Counted from the stretch's first letter, positions 33,001 to 40,548 are shown. The stretch is 64,000 nucleotides of DNA from Candidatus Omnitrophota bacterium (GCA_030695725.1 JAUYPN010000014.1:1-64000); one strand, 5' to 3'. The notes: generated from the sequence alone by a model not told the origin. Program-made: numbers and translations.

Positions 33001-33267
33001 ATGATAGAGGCTGTAACTCAAGGCGGTAAGGATAGATTGAGGCCCGTTCTTATGACGACTATCACTACCCTGGCGGGGTTGCTGCCCATGGCGCTTTCGC
33101 GCGGTGAAGGTTCGGAGACATGGAAGCCGCTCGGCATAACTATGATAAGCGGACTTACGCTCTCCACTCTTATCACAATGATATTCGTTCCTACGCTGTA
33201 TGCGATAGTCGAGGCCAGAGTGAAAAAATCCGATATGTCATTCCCGCCCCCGCTTTCGCGGGGGTAA
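30088..33267 (+). CDS. RND multidrug efflux permease (HAE1/AcrB-type)
   Basis: 1059 aa with the twofold RND layout: TM1 near 15-30, first porter domain, TM2-6 near 335-490, TM7 near 540, second porter domain, TM8-12 near 870-1040. GMVVDNAIVVVDNI carries the proton-relay Asp pair of TM4. Two repeat elements have entered the frame. A GTCATTGCGAG-family repeat (31593-31631) encodes about 13 residues (LRGGAEHRRSN) in the cytoplasmic loop after TM6. A GTCATTCCCGC repeat (33237-33281) supplies the last residues (FPPPLSRG) and the stop codon. Confidence 0.95.
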   Translation: MKFPEFGVKKPVTNLMIFSSIIIIAFYGISKLGVDMMPEIEPPSITVVSSYPGASPDDVEVKVTEPLENQLATTPGVEKITSRSSESSSVVSLKFKWGTNLDEASNDIRDRIELTKRYLPDIPDEMDNPFIFKFNTANIPIMYMGITADQSYPELYDIIDKRVGDALKQLAGVGTVQLIGGMERQINVWIDRERLEGYGFSIIDIQNTLKQENITQPLGSIKSGLTDYMLRLPGEFTEPEEMNLVILGKRDNKFVYLKDVARVEDSFREITTMIRMNRNPAMMMMIQKQSGTNTVEVARNVKKRLAEIQRTLPSDIKIYTIFDTSKDIINALDSLKTSLWIGIILVILVVWFFLRQFYGSLIIALTIPFSLLIAFIYLFMAGKTINIMGLSSLAIACGMVVDNAIVVVDNIYRHLERGQRPREAAIFGTQEMFLSISASTLTTMVVFLPMLFVTGVVGIMFGELAMIVTVTLLASLFTAATFTPMLCARWLRVRDKSISAELSLRGGAEHRRSNLINKFYDISEGWFRSWEDWYAQALAWSLKHKRIIILGFLSVFILSLFSMRFIGNEFIPEEDSGDIRITIELPVGTRVEETDKVAKKVEDIFERTAPESKVMYVRSGESSRGLGRIFGGASGTHVVSAGAKLIPKNERKRSVAEVGQALRKEIRKIPGVLKADVSTGNPIGRMITGMGGKAIQVEIIGHSFADTNAFAEKLKTMMEIVPGVVDASISRDISLPELKIEVDREKATSLGLTMNTIASSVKTFIEGATATKYREKGKTYDIYVRLQESSRTKIEDIESLSIVSPLTGKQIKLVNVAKVYEIKGPIRIERMNRERVVKVESNVYKRSPGKVIEDIRAGLKKLTLPSDTMVNFGGEAEEQGKAFMDLTLLLVLGIILVYMVMAAQFESLMDPLIIMFSVPFTFTGVLLGFLITRTTLSVITFLGMVMLMGIVVNNAIVLISYIAILRQRGYSMIEAVTQGGKDRLRPVLMTTITTLAGLLPMALSRGEGSETWKPLGITMISGLTLSTLITMIFVPTLYAIVEARVKKSDMSFPPPLSRG
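31593..31631. repeat. GTCATTGCGAG-family repeat in frame inside the RND gene
   Basis: Starts GTCATTGCGAGGAGG and ends CGACGAAGCAATCT, with GTGCGGAGCAC as inner palindrome. Related copies are at 38981 and 46022, and a minimal version at 27078. It is read through in frame as part of the loop after TM6. Confidence 0.85.
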
Positions 33268-33281
33268 ACTCCAGCGGGAAT
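33237..33281. repeat. GTCATTCCCGC-family repeat forming the 3' end of the RND gene
   Basis: Contains CCCCCGC TTTC GCGGGGG and the outer arms ATTCCCGC / GCGGGAAT. The same 45-bp unit occurs at 33616 and, inverted, within 36631-36720. The TAA at 33265-33267 lies within it. Confidence 0.85.
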
Positions 33282-33303
33282 CTACTATCAAGGAGCAGTC
33301 CCA

Positions 33304-33594
33304 GTGAAGATGATTATGATATCATATAATGAGGCCGTCGAATCCGAAGTCATGGATTCTATTGCAGGATGCGGTCTAAAAAATTATACAAAGATAACGG
33401 ATACATATGGCAGCGGCCTGACGTCGGGGACGCATCTGGGCAATGACATATGGCCGGGCAAAAACAGTGTCCTATATGTCGCATGTGAGGATAGAGAGGC
33501 GAAGGAGTTATTGTCCTGTATAAAAGAGTTGCGTAAGACCCTGGGCAAAGAAGGCTTAAAGGCGTTCCTTTTGCCGCTCGAGGATATGACTTAG
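33304..33594 (+). CDS. PII-like, transporter-associated protein (PG0541-type)
   Basis: 96 aa, a ferredoxin-like PII/CutA-type fold: KMIMISYNEAV, SIAGCGLKNYTKITDTYG, GTHLGNDIWPGKNSVLYVACED. Proteins of this kind follow RND pump genes in many genomes and are called transporter-associated; the function is not established. The GTG start is supported by AAGGAG 7 nt upstream. It is the last gene of the efflux operon and is followed by nested repeats. Confidence 0.75.
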   Translation: MKMIMISYNEAVESEVMDSIAGCGLKNYTKITDTYGSGLTSGTHLGNDIWPGKNSVLYVACEDREAKELLSCIKELRKTLGKEGLKAFLLPLEDMT

Positions 33595-33600
33595 TCATTG

Positions 33601-33682
33601 TCATACCCGCCCCGTGTCATTCCCGCCCCCGCTTTCGCGGGGGTAAACTCCAGCGGGAATCCATGCACGGGGCGGGAATGAC
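33601..33682. repeat. Nested GTCATTCCCGC-family repeat
   Basis: Outer arms TCATACCCGCCCCGTG (33601-33616) and CACGGGGCGGGAATGA (33666-33681) enclose a 45-bp unit identical to that at 33237-33281. It starts 7 nt after the stop of the PII-like gene and may end its transcript. Confidence 0.8.
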
Positions 33683-33702
33683 AGTAAAATGGGGGTTCAA
33701 AA

Positions 33703-34182
33703 ATGGATTCGGGAAATGTTTATCTGTCCAATGAAGGTTACGAGAAACTGAGAAAAGAGCTGGAGCAGCTGAAGACCATAAAACGCAGAGAGATCTCCAA
33801 AGCCATAGGAGAGGCGCGCGCTCACGGGGACTTAAGCGAGAACGCCGAATATACATACGCCAAAGAGGCTCAAGGATTGAACGAGAAGAAGATAGCCGAG
33901 CTGGAAGACAAGCTCTCCCGCGCGAAACTTATAGACGAGAGCGAGATGTCCAAGGACGAGATCTTGATAGGCGCCAAAGTGAAACTTAAAGACCTGAACT
34001 CCCAAGAAGAATTGGAGTACTCGCTCGTTGCGGAAGAGGAGGCCGACTATGCGGCCGGTAAGATCTCCGTCACTTCGCCCGTCGGTGAGGCGCTATTGGG
34101 GCACAAAGAGAAAGACATAGTCAATATAAAGATTCCGGCCGGGACATTAAAGTATAAGGTCATCAAAATATCCAGAGAATGA
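33703..34182 (+). CDS. greA: Transcription elongation factor GreA
   Basis: 159 aa. The N-terminal antiparallel coiled coil carries the acidic tip GDLSENAEY (about 46-54) that reaches into the RNA polymerase secondary channel. The C-terminal FKBP-like domain has SPVGEALLGHKEKDIV. The factor rescues backtracked polymerase by stimulating RNA cleavage. The stop codon overlaps the next start (ATGA), so the RNA methyltransferase gene is translationally coupled. Confidence 0.95.
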   Translation: MDSGNVYLSNEGYEKLRKELEQLKTIKRREISKAIGEARAHGDLSENAEYTYAKEAQGLNEKKIAELEDKLSRAKLIDESEMSKDEILIGAKVKLKDLNSQEELEYSLVAEEEADYAAGKISVTSPVGEALLGHKEKDIVNIKIPAGTLKYKVIKISRE

Positions 34183-35357
34183 CGCCTTGCGAAATTACGC
34201 CATACCAAATAGCGGGCCTGTGTAAACATTTCGGACTTTGCGGAGGATGTGATTCGCAGGACCTGCCTTACGCCGAGCAATTAAAGAATAAAGAAGCCCG
34301 CATCACAGAGCTCTTCTCCCGATTTAAGATCAAAGAGATCATGAGCATCATCCCTTCCCCCGAGATCTGTCACTACAGGAATAAGATGGAGTACGCCGTA
34401 GGCGTATGGGATGGTATTAAAGTCGTAGGATTGAGGCAGAAGAATAGGTTCTATCGCGTGGTCGGCCTTGACGAATGCAGGATATTCAATAAAGACCTCC
34501 CGCGCATATTCGGTATCTTCTCCGATTGGATCACGGCTAATAATATAGAGCCGTATCATAATTCGAAGGGTACCGGATTTTTAAAATATCTGGCATTGAG
34601 GCATTCAAAATATTATGATGATCTGATGGCTATAGTCGTCGTCAGATCGGGCCTGATGGATATATCTGCCCTCGTAAATGAATTTCGCAAGTTCAAAAAA
34701 ATCAGATCCATATATTTATGCGTAAACGACTCTCTCTCCGATGTCGCGGCGGCCGGGGATATAAAACTTATATATGGAGATGAGCGTATAAGAGAGAGGA
34801 TAAACGGCATAGATTATTCAATAGGCCCGGAGTCCTTCTTTCAGACCAACTCCCTGGCTTGCGGCTCTCTTTACGCGGCCATAAAAGAGGAAGCGAAAGG
34901 AATGAGTGGAAGCGCGCTTGATGTGTGCTGTGGTCTGGGCGGCATAACACTACAGGTGGCGGATATATTCAGCGATATGACCGGCGTGGACATATCGGGC
35001 TGCAGCATCGAGGACGCCTCTATTAACGCGAAATTGAACAATATAAATAATGTGAATTTTGTGTGCCGGGACGCGGAACTTTATATTCCGGAATTGGCCG
35101 CTTCGGGCGGGATCAAAAGATTCTCCACGATCATACTCGATCCGCCGCGCGCGGGACTCAGTAAGAAGACGAGACCGGCCGTCCGCGATAGCGGCGTAAA
35201 AAACATTATATACGTATCTTGCAGCCCAAAAAACCTGGCAGAGGACCTGAAAGTCCTTACGGAGGCCTACGACATAGAAAAGCTGATCCCTGTGGACATG
35301 TTCCCGCACACGAGACACGCAGAGGTTATTGCTATTCTCAAATCGAATAAGGTATAA
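34179..35357 (+). CDS. RlmD/TrmA-family RNA (uracil-5-)-methyltransferase
   Basis: 392 aa. Cys residues for a 4Fe-4S cluster are at the N-terminus (CKHFGLCGGC with a Cys near 70). SAM motif LDVCCGLGGITL near 248, DPPRAG near 320, and catalytic Cys region YVSCSPKNLAEDL near 345. There is no N-terminal TRAM domain, unlike E. coli RlmD, so whether 23S rRNA U747/U1939 or tRNA U54 is the target is not decided. Confidence 0.85.
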   Translation: MTPCEITPYQIAGLCKHFGLCGGCDSQDLPYAEQLKNKEARITELFSRFKIKEIMSIIPSPEICHYRNKMEYAVGVWDGIKVVGLRQKNRFYRVVGLDECRIFNKDLPRIFGIFSDWITANNIEPYHNSKGTGFLKYLALRHSKYYDDLMAIVVVRSGLMDISALVNEFRKFKKIRSIYLCVNDSLSDVAAAGDIKLIYGDERIRERINGIDYSIGPESFFQTNSLACGSLYAAIKEEAKGMSGSALDVCCGLGGITLQVADIFSDMTGVDISGCSIEDASINAKLNNINNVNFVCRDAELYIPELAASGGIKRFSTIILDPPRAGLSKKTRPAVRDSGVKNIIYVSCSPKNLAEDLKVLTEAYDIEKLIPVDMFPHTRHAEVIAILKSNKV

Positions 35358-35383
35358 TCATATAAAGAGGAGAAGATAAAATA

Positions 35384-36244
35384 ATGAAGAAAAAGATCTA
35401 TTATTACGATACGGATTGCGGCGGAGTCGTCTATTACGCGAATTATCTTAAGTATCTGGAAGAGGCGAGGAGCGAATATTTTGAATCGCGCGGCCTTGTC
35501 GTAAAGGATATGTTAAAGAACGGTATAGGTTTTGTCGTGGCGCGGCAGGAGATAGACTACAAGTCGCCTTCCTTTTACGGAGACACCCTGGAGGTGAAGA
35601 CGCGCGTCACGGACGCGTCGTTGACGAGGGTCAATTTCGAGTACGATATAGTGAAGGATTCCGGAATTCTCGCGGCGAGCGCCAAGACCGTTTTGGTATT
35701 TGTGGATGCTTCGGCAGGCTCAGCATCCATCCCGAGCTCTTGTCGAGGGATGGACAAGACGCTTAAACCAAAAAGAATACCGGAAGATATATTAAAGAAG
35801 CTGGAGGCCGCGGGAGATACAGATTACATGCTGACCAAGCAAGGACAGGGGCCGTTCGTGGCAGCCGACGCTATAATAGAGATAAACGGCGGCATAGTGA
35901 TAATAGAGCGTTCCAATCCGCCGTTCGGATGGGCTCTGCCCGGAGGATTTGTGGATTACAACGAAAGCCTCGAGGACGCCGTGAGGCGGGAGATGAAGGA
36001 AGAGACGAACCTCGAGCTATCGGATCTCAAGCAGTTTCACGCGTACTCCAAGCCGGGCCGCGACCCGCGCTTCCACACGATAGGCGTCGTATTCACAGCG
36101 AATGGCATAGGCACGCCGAAAGCGGGCGACGACGCGGCCAATTTAAAAATCATCAAGCTAACTGACATCGACAAGATCCCCTTCGCCTTCGACCACAATC
36201 AGATCCTCAAAGACTACATCGCGTCCAAAAAATCCACTGTATAA
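35384..36244 (+). CDS. Fusion of YbgC-type acyl-CoA thioesterase and Nudix hydrolase
   Basis: 286 aa. Residues 1-130 are a hot-dog thioesterase with the catalytic start YYDTDCGGVVYYANYLKYLE. Residues about 150-285 are a Nudix domain with the box GGFVDYNESLEDAV and REMKEETNLE (GX5EX7REUXEEXGU complete). Between the last thioesterase strand (VLVFVD) and its final helix (RIPEDILKKLE) a double-hairpin element (35704-35752) is read in frame as ASAGSASIPSSCRGMD. AGAGGAG lies before the start. The two activities in one chain have no known joint pathway; removal of toxic CoA or nucleotide by-products is speculation. Confidence 0.85.
   Translation: MKKKIYYYDTDCGGVVYYANYLKYLEEARSEYFESRGLVVKDMLKNGIGFVVARQEIDYKSPSFYGDTLEVKTRVTDASLTRVNFEYDIVKDSGILAASAKTVLVFVDASAGSASIPSSCRGMDKTLKPKRIPEDILKKLEAAGDTDYMLTKQGQGPFVAADAIIEINGGIVIIERSNPPFGWALPGGFVDYNESLEDAVRREMKEETNLELSDLKQFHAYSKPGRDPRFHTIGVVFTANGIGTPKAGDDAANLKIIKLTDIDKIPFAFDHNQILKDYIASKKSTV
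35704..35752. repeat. Double-hairpin element, copy 2, in frame inside the thioesterase-Nudix gene
   Basis: Hairpin 1: GGATGCT (35704-35710) with AGCATCC (35722-35728), loop TCGGCAGGCTC. Hairpin 2: CATCCC (35728-35733) with GGGATG (35747-35752), loop GAGCTCTTGTCGA. Confidence 0.85.
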
Positions 36245-36477
36245 AATTCTCGGGGTCCTGCCGCTCAGCCACCCTGTGATGCTCCGCGCAAGCATGGGGT
36301 TTACAATTGACACGTAATAGAATCGGGTATCTGTATGCCCGCCAGGATTGCCTGCCAGTCTGACTCCTTGCATAGCTATAGTATAATCCCGCATGCAATC
36401 CTAGCGGCAGGCACCCCCATCCCATGCTTGCTTGTGCGCTTCTCGGGTTGGGCCTCGCGTCACCCCGAGAATTTTTT
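36243..36477. repeat. Composite inverted-repeat element, MITE-like
   Basis: AAAATTCTCGGGGT (overlapping the preceding stop codon) is matched by ACCCCGAGAATTTT near 36463-36476. Further inward GCGCAAGCATGGGG faces its reverse complement in imperfect form near 36411-36430, and GCCAGGATTGC faces GCAATCCTAGCGGC. The middle holds no ORF with a start signal. Short frames through it are by-products of the repeats. The region up to 36630 shows nothing else. Confidence 0.6.
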
Positions 36478-36630
36478 TCAGCCACAGCGCATTGGTAATT
36501 TTTCGCTCTCATTGCAGGCGGAACACCCGGTGTCCCAGCCTGACGCTGATGTAGATTGGCATTAGGCATCACTCGTGTCTAAATTAAGGTTGTATACTCG
36601 TCGAGAAGATTATTTTGAGATACCAAATCA

Positions 36631-36720
36631 TGTCATGCCCGCGAAAGCGGGCATCCATAAACAATTCTCGTCTGGATTCCCGCTGGAGTTTACCCCCGCG
36701 AAAGCGGGGGCGGGAATGAC
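36631..36720. repeat. GTCATTCCCGC-family repeat, compound copy
   Basis: GTCATGCCCGC GAAA GCGGGCAT is followed by the inverse of the 45-bp unit of 33237-33281 and ends GCGGGAATGAC. Outer arms GTCATGCCCGC / GCGGGAATGAC make the whole 90 bp palindromic. The space to 36810 holds the 3' flank of the minus-strand gene and no signal I recognise. Confidence 0.8.
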
Positions 36721-36810
36721 AAACGGGCTAATTTGGACAGCAATGTTGCCCAATCCAAATTTATGTCCGCTGAGGCAACGCCCCGCAAGGTTCCGGCCTG
36801 CCTGTGTTTG

Positions 36811-37029
36811 CTACAGAATTTCGAATATTTTGCTCTTGGACTTTTCTCCGCTGATCAGGATGACGCGGGATTTGGGGATACTGAAATGGTCCGCCAGCGC
36901 TTCGCGGACGGCGTAGTTCGCTTTTCCTTCTTGAGGCTTCTCTTTGACCCATACCGAGAAGCTGGTGTCGGATAATCTCTCTATTCGCGTCTCTTTCCGC
37001 CCGGCTTTCACAGAAACCTTTATTTTCAT
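36811..37029 (-). CDS. DUF167/YggU-family protein
   Basis: 72 aa, the only recognised minus-strand gene. The family pattern is clear: VSVKAGRKE, VWVKEKPQEGKANYAV, and SGEKSKSKIF at the end. The family has a mixed alpha/beta fold and no agreed function. Upstream (to the right) TAGAAT ends 7 nt before the ATG with no ribosome-binding site, so this too looks leaderless. It is divergent from the helicase gene, with about 50 bp shared between the two starts. Confidence 0.85.
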   Translation of the reverse strand: MKIKVSVKAGRKETRIERLSDTSFSVWVKEKPQEGKANYAVREALADHFSIPKSRVILISGEKSKSKIFEIL

Positions 37030-37036
37030 ACCAGTT

Positions 37037-37064
37037 ATTCTACTCTTTTCATTGGATAAATCAA
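37037..37064 (-). promoter_or_regulatory. Promoter of the DUF167 gene
   Basis: Read on the minus strand: TTGATT (37064-37059), 16-nt spacer, TAGAAT (37042-37037), then 7 nt to the ATG at 37029. Confidence 0.5.
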
Positions 37065-37081
37065 TTAGTTTGGAATATAAT
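37052..37081 (+). promoter_or_regulatory. Divergent promoter of the helicase gene
   Basis: TTGGAT (37052-37057), 18-nt spacer, TATAAT (37076-37081). The box overlaps ATG 37080, so a transcript from it could only use the next in-frame ATG at 37092. Confidence 0.45.
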
Positions 37082-38969
37082 GAACTTCGATATGATATAT
37101 GACCGTTTTCAGAAAGAGGCGATCGATCACATAAATAACGGCCACTCTGTTATCGTCTCCGCCCCCACCGGCGCCGGCAAGACGGCCATCGCCGAGCACG
37201 TCATCAGCAAGTGCCTCGACGAGAAGATAGGCGTGATATATACGGCGCCTTTAAAAGCGCTCTCGAACCAGAAGTTCCGGGACTTTCAGGTGAACTTTAA
37301 GGATGACATAGGTATCCTCACCGGCGACGTCTCACTGAACGCCAACGCCCCCGTCCTGATAATGACCACCGAGATATTCCGCAACAAGATCCTCGACGAC
37401 CCGGAGAGCCTCGCGCAGTATCAATGGATAATATTCGACGAGATACACTATATAGATAACCCTGAGCGCGGGACCGTCTGGGAGGAGTCTCTGATATTCC
37501 TGCCCAAACACATGAAGATACTCGGCCTATCCGCTACAATACCTAATATAAGGCAGTTTGCGTCCTGGATAGAGTCCATCCATAAGAAGGATGTTAAGGT
37601 CGTCATCGAGGAGACCAGGCCCGTACCTCTACACTTCTTTTACCAGTGCCATAATCAGGTGGTCGATAAGATAGAGCTTCTCAGGAAGATGCGCGTGAAG
37701 AGGCCGAACGTCTTAAGCACGATCATACACTACATAAAAGACAGGAACAATCTACCGTGCATATATTTCGTTTTCGGCAGACGGCGCGCCGAAGAACTTG
37801 CCTTCGAGCTATTCAGTTACAACTTTCTTACCAAGGAAGATCAGATAAAAATAATGGATATGTATGACTCCCTGTGTGAACACTACGATCTATTGCGCGA
37901 AAAGACTGCAAACTCTCTGAGGCAGCTGATAACAAGGGGCATAGCTTATCATCATGCCGGAATGCTCCCCACGCTTAAAGAGGTGGTCGAGAGACTCTTT
38001 ACGAGCAGGCTATTGAAAGTCATTTTCACCACGGAGACATTCGCTCTCGGCATAAACATGCCGAGCCGTTCCGTAGTATTCGATGATTTGAGGAAGTTCT
38101 ACGGCAGCTTCATCAGAAATCTTAAGACGCGGGATTTTTACCAGATGGCCGGACGGGCCGGGAGACGCGGCATAGATACCGAAGGGTTCGTCTACTGCCG
38201 CGTAAATCCCAGACGGATCGAATTCAACGAAGTGCGCCGCATCATTTACGGAAAACCGGAAGAGGTCAGGAGCCAGCTCAATACATCATATGCCACCATA
38301 CTGAATCTCTATGAAAAGCACAAGGATAACCTGTACAACATGTATCCTCTTTCTCTGCACTATTACCAGAGTAAACCTCATCATCAGCGTGAAGCGCTGC
38401 GCCTCATGGAATCGAAGCTGAAGCTATTGAAAGAGCTTGGCCACATAGAGAACGGCATCCTCACGTCGAAGGGAAAGTTCGCCAAGGCCGTCTACGGCTA
38501 CGAACTTTTGTTGGGTGAGTTTTTTCAGGAAAATATATTCGAACAGCTCGATGAGCTCGGCATAGGCATGCTGGCGGCCGGAGTTGTGTTTGAGCCAAGA
38601 AAAAATCAAAGCGGGGTCGTAGTTCCTAAAGAAGGCGTGCAATTGGAAAAGATGTGCCGCGCCATTCACGAGAATATCCGGCGCAAAGAGATAAAGTATA
38701 ATATCTATCCCTTTTCCAAAGCTCCGCATTTTCATATGGCAAAGGCTATAGATATGTGGATGCGTGGAGAGGAGTTCTCCAAGATCCTGCGTTTCACCGA
38801 CACGGATGAGGGAGAAGTGGTGCGGTATTTCCGCATGTCGATACAGATACTTCGTGAGATGGCGGAGTCTGAGGCATCCTCATATCTCTTAAAGGACAGG
38901 ATCAGGAATACCATACGTCTGATAAACCGCGATGTCGTGGACGCGGAAAAACAGCTGCGCGAAGGGTAG
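37080..38969 (+). CDS. Ski2-like DEAD/DEAH-box helicase
   Basis: 629 aa. Helicase motifs: Walker A APTGAGKT near 29, motif Ia TAPLKALSNQ, DEIHYI (motif II, DExH) near 120, LSATIPN (III) near 150, and QMAGRAGRRG (VI) near 358. Residues about 410-629 resemble the winged-helix and helical-bundle part of Ski2/Mtr4 or Hel308 enzymes without a DSHCT domain. It is probably an RNA helicase in decay or ribosome processing. The start may be ATG 37092 rather than 37080 if the TATAAT at 37076-37081 is the promoter. Confidence 0.9.
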   Translation: MNFDMIYDRFQKEAIDHINNGHSVIVSAPTGAGKTAIAEHVISKCLDEKIGVIYTAPLKALSNQKFRDFQVNFKDDIGILTGDVSLNANAPVLIMTTEIFRNKILDDPESLAQYQWIIFDEIHYIDNPERGTVWEESLIFLPKHMKILGLSATIPNIRQFASWIESIHKKDVKVVIEETRPVPLHFFYQCHNQVVDKIELLRKMRVKRPNVLSTIIHYIKDRNNLPCIYFVFGRRRAEELAFELFSYNFLTKEDQIKIMDMYDSLCEHYDLLREKTANSLRQLITRGIAYHHAGMLPTLKEVVERLFTSRLLKVIFTTETFALGINMPSRSVVFDDLRKFYGSFIRNLKTRDFYQMAGRAGRRGIDTEGFVYCRVNPRRIEFNEVRRIIYGKPEEVRSQLNTSYATILNLYEKHKDNLYNMYPLSLHYYQSKPHHQREALRLMESKLKLLKELGHIENGILTSKGKFAKAVYGYELLLGEFFQENIFEQLDELGIGMLAAGVVFEPRKNQSGVVVPKEGVQLEKMCRAIHENIRRKEIKYNIYPFSKAPHFHMAKAIDMWMRGEEFSKILRFTDTDEGEVVRYFRMSIQILREMAESEASSYLLKDRIRNTIRLINRDVVDAEKQLREG

Positions 38970-38980
38970 AAAAAGACTTC

Positions 38981-39026
38981 GTCATTGCGAGGACTGCGAG
39001 CGAAGCGAAGCAGGACGAAGCAATCT
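38981..39026. repeat. GTCATTGCGAG-family repeat
   Basis: GTCATTGCGAGGACTGCGAG and the closing GACGAAGCAATCT with GCGAAGC repeats between. It lies between the helicase stop and the OmpA promoter. Confidence 0.8.
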
Positions 39027-39039
39027 TAAAACTTATATG

Positions 39040-39068
39040 TTGCGGTTTTACATTCTTTGGAGTAGAAT
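39040..39068 (+). promoter_or_regulatory. Promoter of the OmpA-LysM gene
   Basis: TTGCGG (39040-39045), 17-nt spacer, TAGAAT (39063-39068). AGAGGAG precedes ATG 39102. Confidence 0.55.
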
Positions 39069-39101
39069 ATACCCGCTGATTAAAACAAGAGGAGAATCGC
39101 C

Positions 39102-40043
39102 ATGAAGAGATTCATATCCGTCATCTTAATATGTCTGTTTGTAACAGTTTCGATCGGCTATTGCTATGCTGCGGAACTCGAAGGAAAACATAAGGCCGAG
39201 ATGGAAGAGCTGCAGAAAAAATTCCATTGGTGGCCGACGGATGCCAAGCCTAATCCGGTGAAGGATGAGCGAGGCGGCTACTGGTGGTGGCCTAAAGAAA
39301 AAGGCGCGACGAGCGGGCTCTGGGGCAACAGAGGATATATCTACGTATACAAGATCATCTACGACTACAAAGAAGGCCTGCCGGAGCCGAAGAAAGATGA
39401 GCTCAGAGCGTCGCTCTTAGTCAAGAAGATACATAAGAACGTAAAGGTATATTTTGATTTCGATAAATCCGACATCCGCGAGGACGCCGTTGCCGTGCTC
39501 GAACAGGGAGTGGCGTTATTGGAAAAGAATCCCGAAACCGACATACTGATCACGGGAAATTGCGATATACGCGGTTCCGAAAAGTACAATGAGAAGCTCG
39601 GACTTCGCCGCGGAGATAGCGTAAAGAAATTTATAGTGGACAGAGGCATACCTGAGAGCCGCATAAAGATCGTAAGCCGCGGTAAGCTCGATGCCATCGC
39701 GTATGTTAAAGATCTTTTAGGCATGGCCAAGGACAGGAACGCGCAGTTTATGGTAGCCGAGGTAGAGGAGATCAATATACCTTACGCCGGCGATATTCCC
39801 GAGGGCGCTACGGCGGTTGAAGAGGGCAAATATGTCGAAGAGAAGCAGGAGACCGTCGAGTCCGAGACCAAAGTTTCTACAAAAGAATATGTCATAAGAC
39901 AGAATGATTCTCTGTGGAAGATAGCCGAGAGCCAGATGGGTAGCGGCCACCGTTGGAAATATTTATATGAATTAAACAAGGATAGAATAAAGAACCCGAA
40001 GAAACTAAAAGCAGGCACGAAGATAATCATACCTGTGGAGTAA
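39102..40043 (+). CDS. Exported OmpA-domain protein with C-terminal LysM
   Basis: 313 aa. Signal peptide 1-23, then a Trp-rich segment (FHWWPTDAKP, GGYWWWPKEK). OmpA C-terminal peptidoglycan-binding domain about 115-215 (YFDFDKSDIREDA, GNCDIRGSEKYN, LGLRRGDSV), an acidic linker about 220-260, and a LysM domain about 265-313 (YVIRQNDSLWKIAE, LKAGTKIIIPVE). Two cell-wall-binding modules suggest an envelope-anchoring protein. The PTS EIIA gene starts 5 nt after its stop. Confidence 0.9.
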   Translation: MKRFISVILICLFVTVSIGYCYAAELEGKHKAEMEELQKKFHWWPTDAKPNPVKDERGGYWWWPKEKGATSGLWGNRGYIYVYKIIYDYKEGLPEPKKDELRASLLVKKIHKNVKVYFDFDKSDIREDAVAVLEQGVALLEKNPETDILITGNCDIRGSEKYNEKLGLRRGDSVKKFIVDRGIPESRIKIVSRGKLDAIAYVKDLLGMAKDRNAQFMVAEVEEINIPYAGDIPEGATAVEEGKYVEEKQETVESETKVSTKEYVIRQNDSLWKIAESQMGSGHRWKYLYELNKDRIKNPKKLKAGTKIIIPVE

Positions 40044-40048
40044 AGTAT

Positions 40049-40537
40049 ATGATCGAGGTAGATGCGGCGTCTATAAAGCTCTCGAGCCTTTTAAAAGAAA
40101 ATGTTATAGAGCTTGAGCTCGAGGGCAAAGATAAATCGGAAATAATCGACGAATTAGTAGACATAATAGTAGCATCCGGCAAAGCAAGGAACAAAAAAGC
40201 TCTTGTCACTGCGATCATGGGACGCGAAAACCTGGGGTCCACGGCCATAGGTAACGGCGTTGCCGTGCCTCACGCCAAGATCGATAATATAAAGCAGACC
40301 GTGCTGGCATTCGGCAGGTCGGCCGCCGGTGTGGATTTTAACTCACTTGACGGCGAAAAGACACATCTCTTCTTCATGCTCATCTCTCCGAAAGAGGATA
40401 TAGGCGCCCACTTAAAGATCCTCGCGAAGATCTCCCATCTCATCAAAGACCGCTTCATGGTAGGCCTATTCAAGAAAGCGAAGAGTAAAAAAGAAGCCCT
40501 CTCCATAATCACCACCCTCGAAAAATCCCAAAGCTAG
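40049..40537 (+). CDS. PTS EIIA domain protein (PtsN-like)
   Basis: 162 aa fructose/nitrogen-type EIIA. The phospho-acceptor His is in VAVPHAKID near 74, with GRENLGSTAIGNG before it and FFMLISPKEDIGAHLKILAKI after it. No EIIB, EIIC, HPr or EI gene is in the window, so a regulatory (PTS-Ntr-like) role is likelier than sugar uptake. A perfect 9-bp hairpin follows the stop codon. Confidence 0.9.
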   Translation: MIEVDAASIKLSSLLKENVIELELEGKDKSEIIDELVDIIVASGKARNKKALVTAIMGRENLGSTAIGNGVAVPHAKIDNIKQTVLAFGRSAAGVDFNSLDGEKTHLFFMLISPKEDIGAHLKILAKISHLIKDRFMVGLFKKAKSKKEALSIITTLEKSQS

Positions 40538-40548
40538 CTAAAGCATTA

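Noticed and set aside
36335..36975. Several overlapping plus-strand frames of 60-113 codons between the Nudix fusion and the helicase
   Set aside because: They run through palindromic repeats and antisense to the DUF167 gene, have no ribosome-binding sites, and read as repeat translation.
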